From positions 1 through 5,479 of the forward strand of contig CAJZGD010000176.1 of NCBI GenBank assembly GCA_915275065.1: a stretch of 5,479 bases of DNA, in the 5' to 3' direction. Source of the stretch: an uncultured Corynebacterium sp. (GTDB taxonomy: Bacteria > Actinomycetota > Actinomycetes > Mycobacteriales > Mycobacteriaceae). This document shows, piece by piece, positions 4,883 to 5,479 of the stretch. The first letter of the stretch is position 1; the number at the start of each line of letters is the position of its first letter. The notes under the pieces were generated by a model. The model was given only the letters and a program-made list of their open reading frames with translations. It had not been told where the DNA came from and did no database searches. The position numbers were made by a program, and so were the translations under genes.

Positions 4883-5479
4883 ATCGTTATGGTCGGCCCA
4901 TCCGAGGCCGCGAGGGAGCCACGCCACGGGGGCAGCAGCCGCAGCGGCCACAACGGCCGCAGCAACAGTCATCGCGGCCGCCCCACCAAAGTGGTGGTGG
5001 GCAACAACCCCGGCAGGGGCAGCCCCGCCAAAGCGGCAGGCCACAGCAATACATTCCGGACCCGGCCGAATCCCAGCAATACCATGAGACGCAACAATTG
5101 GGTCGGGATGGTGCACCCATGGGCCAACAACGGCAAAGCCAGGGGCAGCGCCACCCCCGAACCACTGGGCAAGGGCAGCGAAGCCCCCAACAACGCTCCG
5201 GCCGCCCAAGCGGCCAGCAGCGGCGCGCACCCCAGCGACGCCCCCAACAGGGGCAACAACGCCGCAAGCCGACCGGAAACCAGTCCCCCTGGAGCAACTT
5301 GGGTAATTTCCGGCTGCCCCGACTCCGGCCCCGCGGCTGCCTCTCCGGCCTGGCCTGGACCCTGGTTGCGGTACTCGTCCTGGCTGTTGCCGGCACATTC
5401 TGGCTCGATAGTCGGCTCAACCGGGTGGCCGCGGACCCGCCCCAGCACATTGCCGCCACCAGCGGCACCAACTGGCCTC
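4876..5479 (+). CDS. LCP (LytR-CpsA-Psr) family cell-wall polymer ligase, 5' part only (runs off the window)
   Basis: The frame is open for 201 codons to the window end. Residues 1-135 are a basic, low-complexity cytoplasmic tail: by hand count residues 16-135 hold 35 Gln and 20 Arg, with only four acidic residues. Residues 136-155 are a Trp/Pro/Arg-containing approach to the membrane. A single hydrophobic helix covers about 156-177 (ending GTFWLDSRLNRV), followed by a short outside linker reaching SGTNWP at 196-201. A linker ending in GTNW directly after DSRLNRV is typical of the entry to the LCP catalytic domain, which lies beyond the window. LCP proteins transfer polyprenyl-linked glycopolymers to peptidoglycan; C. 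glutamicum LcpA attaches arabinogalactan. The position downstream of pheA, amidase and CPBP genes supports an LcpA-type assignment. I leave the symbol blank because the catalytic domain is not visible. Confidence is high that the frame is a real gene and moderate for the family. Confidence 0.8.
   Translation, partial: MVDRYGRPIRGREGATPRGQQPQRPQRPQQQSSRPPHQSGGGQQPRQGQPRQSGRPQQYIPDPAESQQYHETQQLGRDGAPMGQQRQSQGQRHPRTTGQGQRSPQQRSGRPSGQQRRAPQRRPQQGQQRRKPTGNQSPWSNLGNFRLPRLRPRGCLSGLAWTLVAVLVLAVAGTFWLDSRLNRVAADPPQHIAATSGTNWP

Noticed and set aside
4874..5471. Three long minus-strand ORFs (174, 194 and 159 codons) at the right end
   Set aside because: They are shadows of the plus-strand LCP gene; their Gly/Ala/Arg/Trp/Cys-rich translations follow from the complement of Gln/Arg/Pro codons and show no family motif.

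Overview
The window reads as a chromosomal segment from an actinobacterium, most likely a Corynebacterium (species not resolved). The main clue is gene order. A histidine phosphatase of the phosphoglycerate-mutase family and pheA lie on the minus strand. Facing away from pheA are an amidase, a CPBP membrane protease homologue and an LCP (LytR-CpsA-Psr) cell-wall ligase gene. From memory this matches the pheA-lcpA neighbourhood of corynebacteria, and mycobacteria keep a similar PGM-pheA pair. High G+C across most of the window and start codons that look leaderless fit the same group.

Layout. (1) Bases 57-941, plus strand: an AT-rich gene for a chymotrypsin-fold (S1) serine protease with an intact His-Asp-Ser triad and four cysteines placed for two disulfides. 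It lacks a convincing signal peptide or ribosome binding site, so its 5' end looks truncated or rearranged. (2) Bases 953-983: a hairpin that looks like the terminator of the opposing minus-strand operon. (3) Bases 1007-2687, minus strand: pheA (prephenate dehydratase with an ACT domain) followed after one base by the phosphatase gene, a tight two-gene unit. (4) Bases 2688-2705: only 18 bp separate the pheA start from the divergent amidase start, and the two candidate -10 boxes lie on nearly the same bases. (5) Bases 2706-4726, plus strand: amidase-signature hydrolase and CPBP-family membrane protein, overlapping by ATGA. (6) Bases 4727-4875: a 149-bp spacer with a perfect 15-bp palindrome, a longer imperfect hairpin and a possible 12-codon upstream ORF. 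(7) From 4876 to the window end: the open 5' part of an LCP-family gene, with a long Gln/Arg-rich cytoplasmic tail, one membrane helix and the first residues of the extracytoplasmic part.

How the parts relate. PheA makes phenylpyruvate for phenylalanine synthesis, and its ACT domain should give feedback control by phenylalanine. The phosphatase is translationally linked to it, but its substrate cannot be read from sequence. Amidase and CPBP protein form a coupled pair of unknown substrate. The LCP protein probably attaches a wall polymer (arabinogalactan, by analogy with C. glutamicum LcpA). The low-G+C protease is the compositional outlier and the most likely recent arrival. I found no tRNA, rRNA, CRISPR array, insertion sequence or recognisable new multi-gene system. 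The most unusual items are the shared divergent promoter, the non-canonical CPBP active-site motifs and the damaged-looking 5' end of the protease gene.
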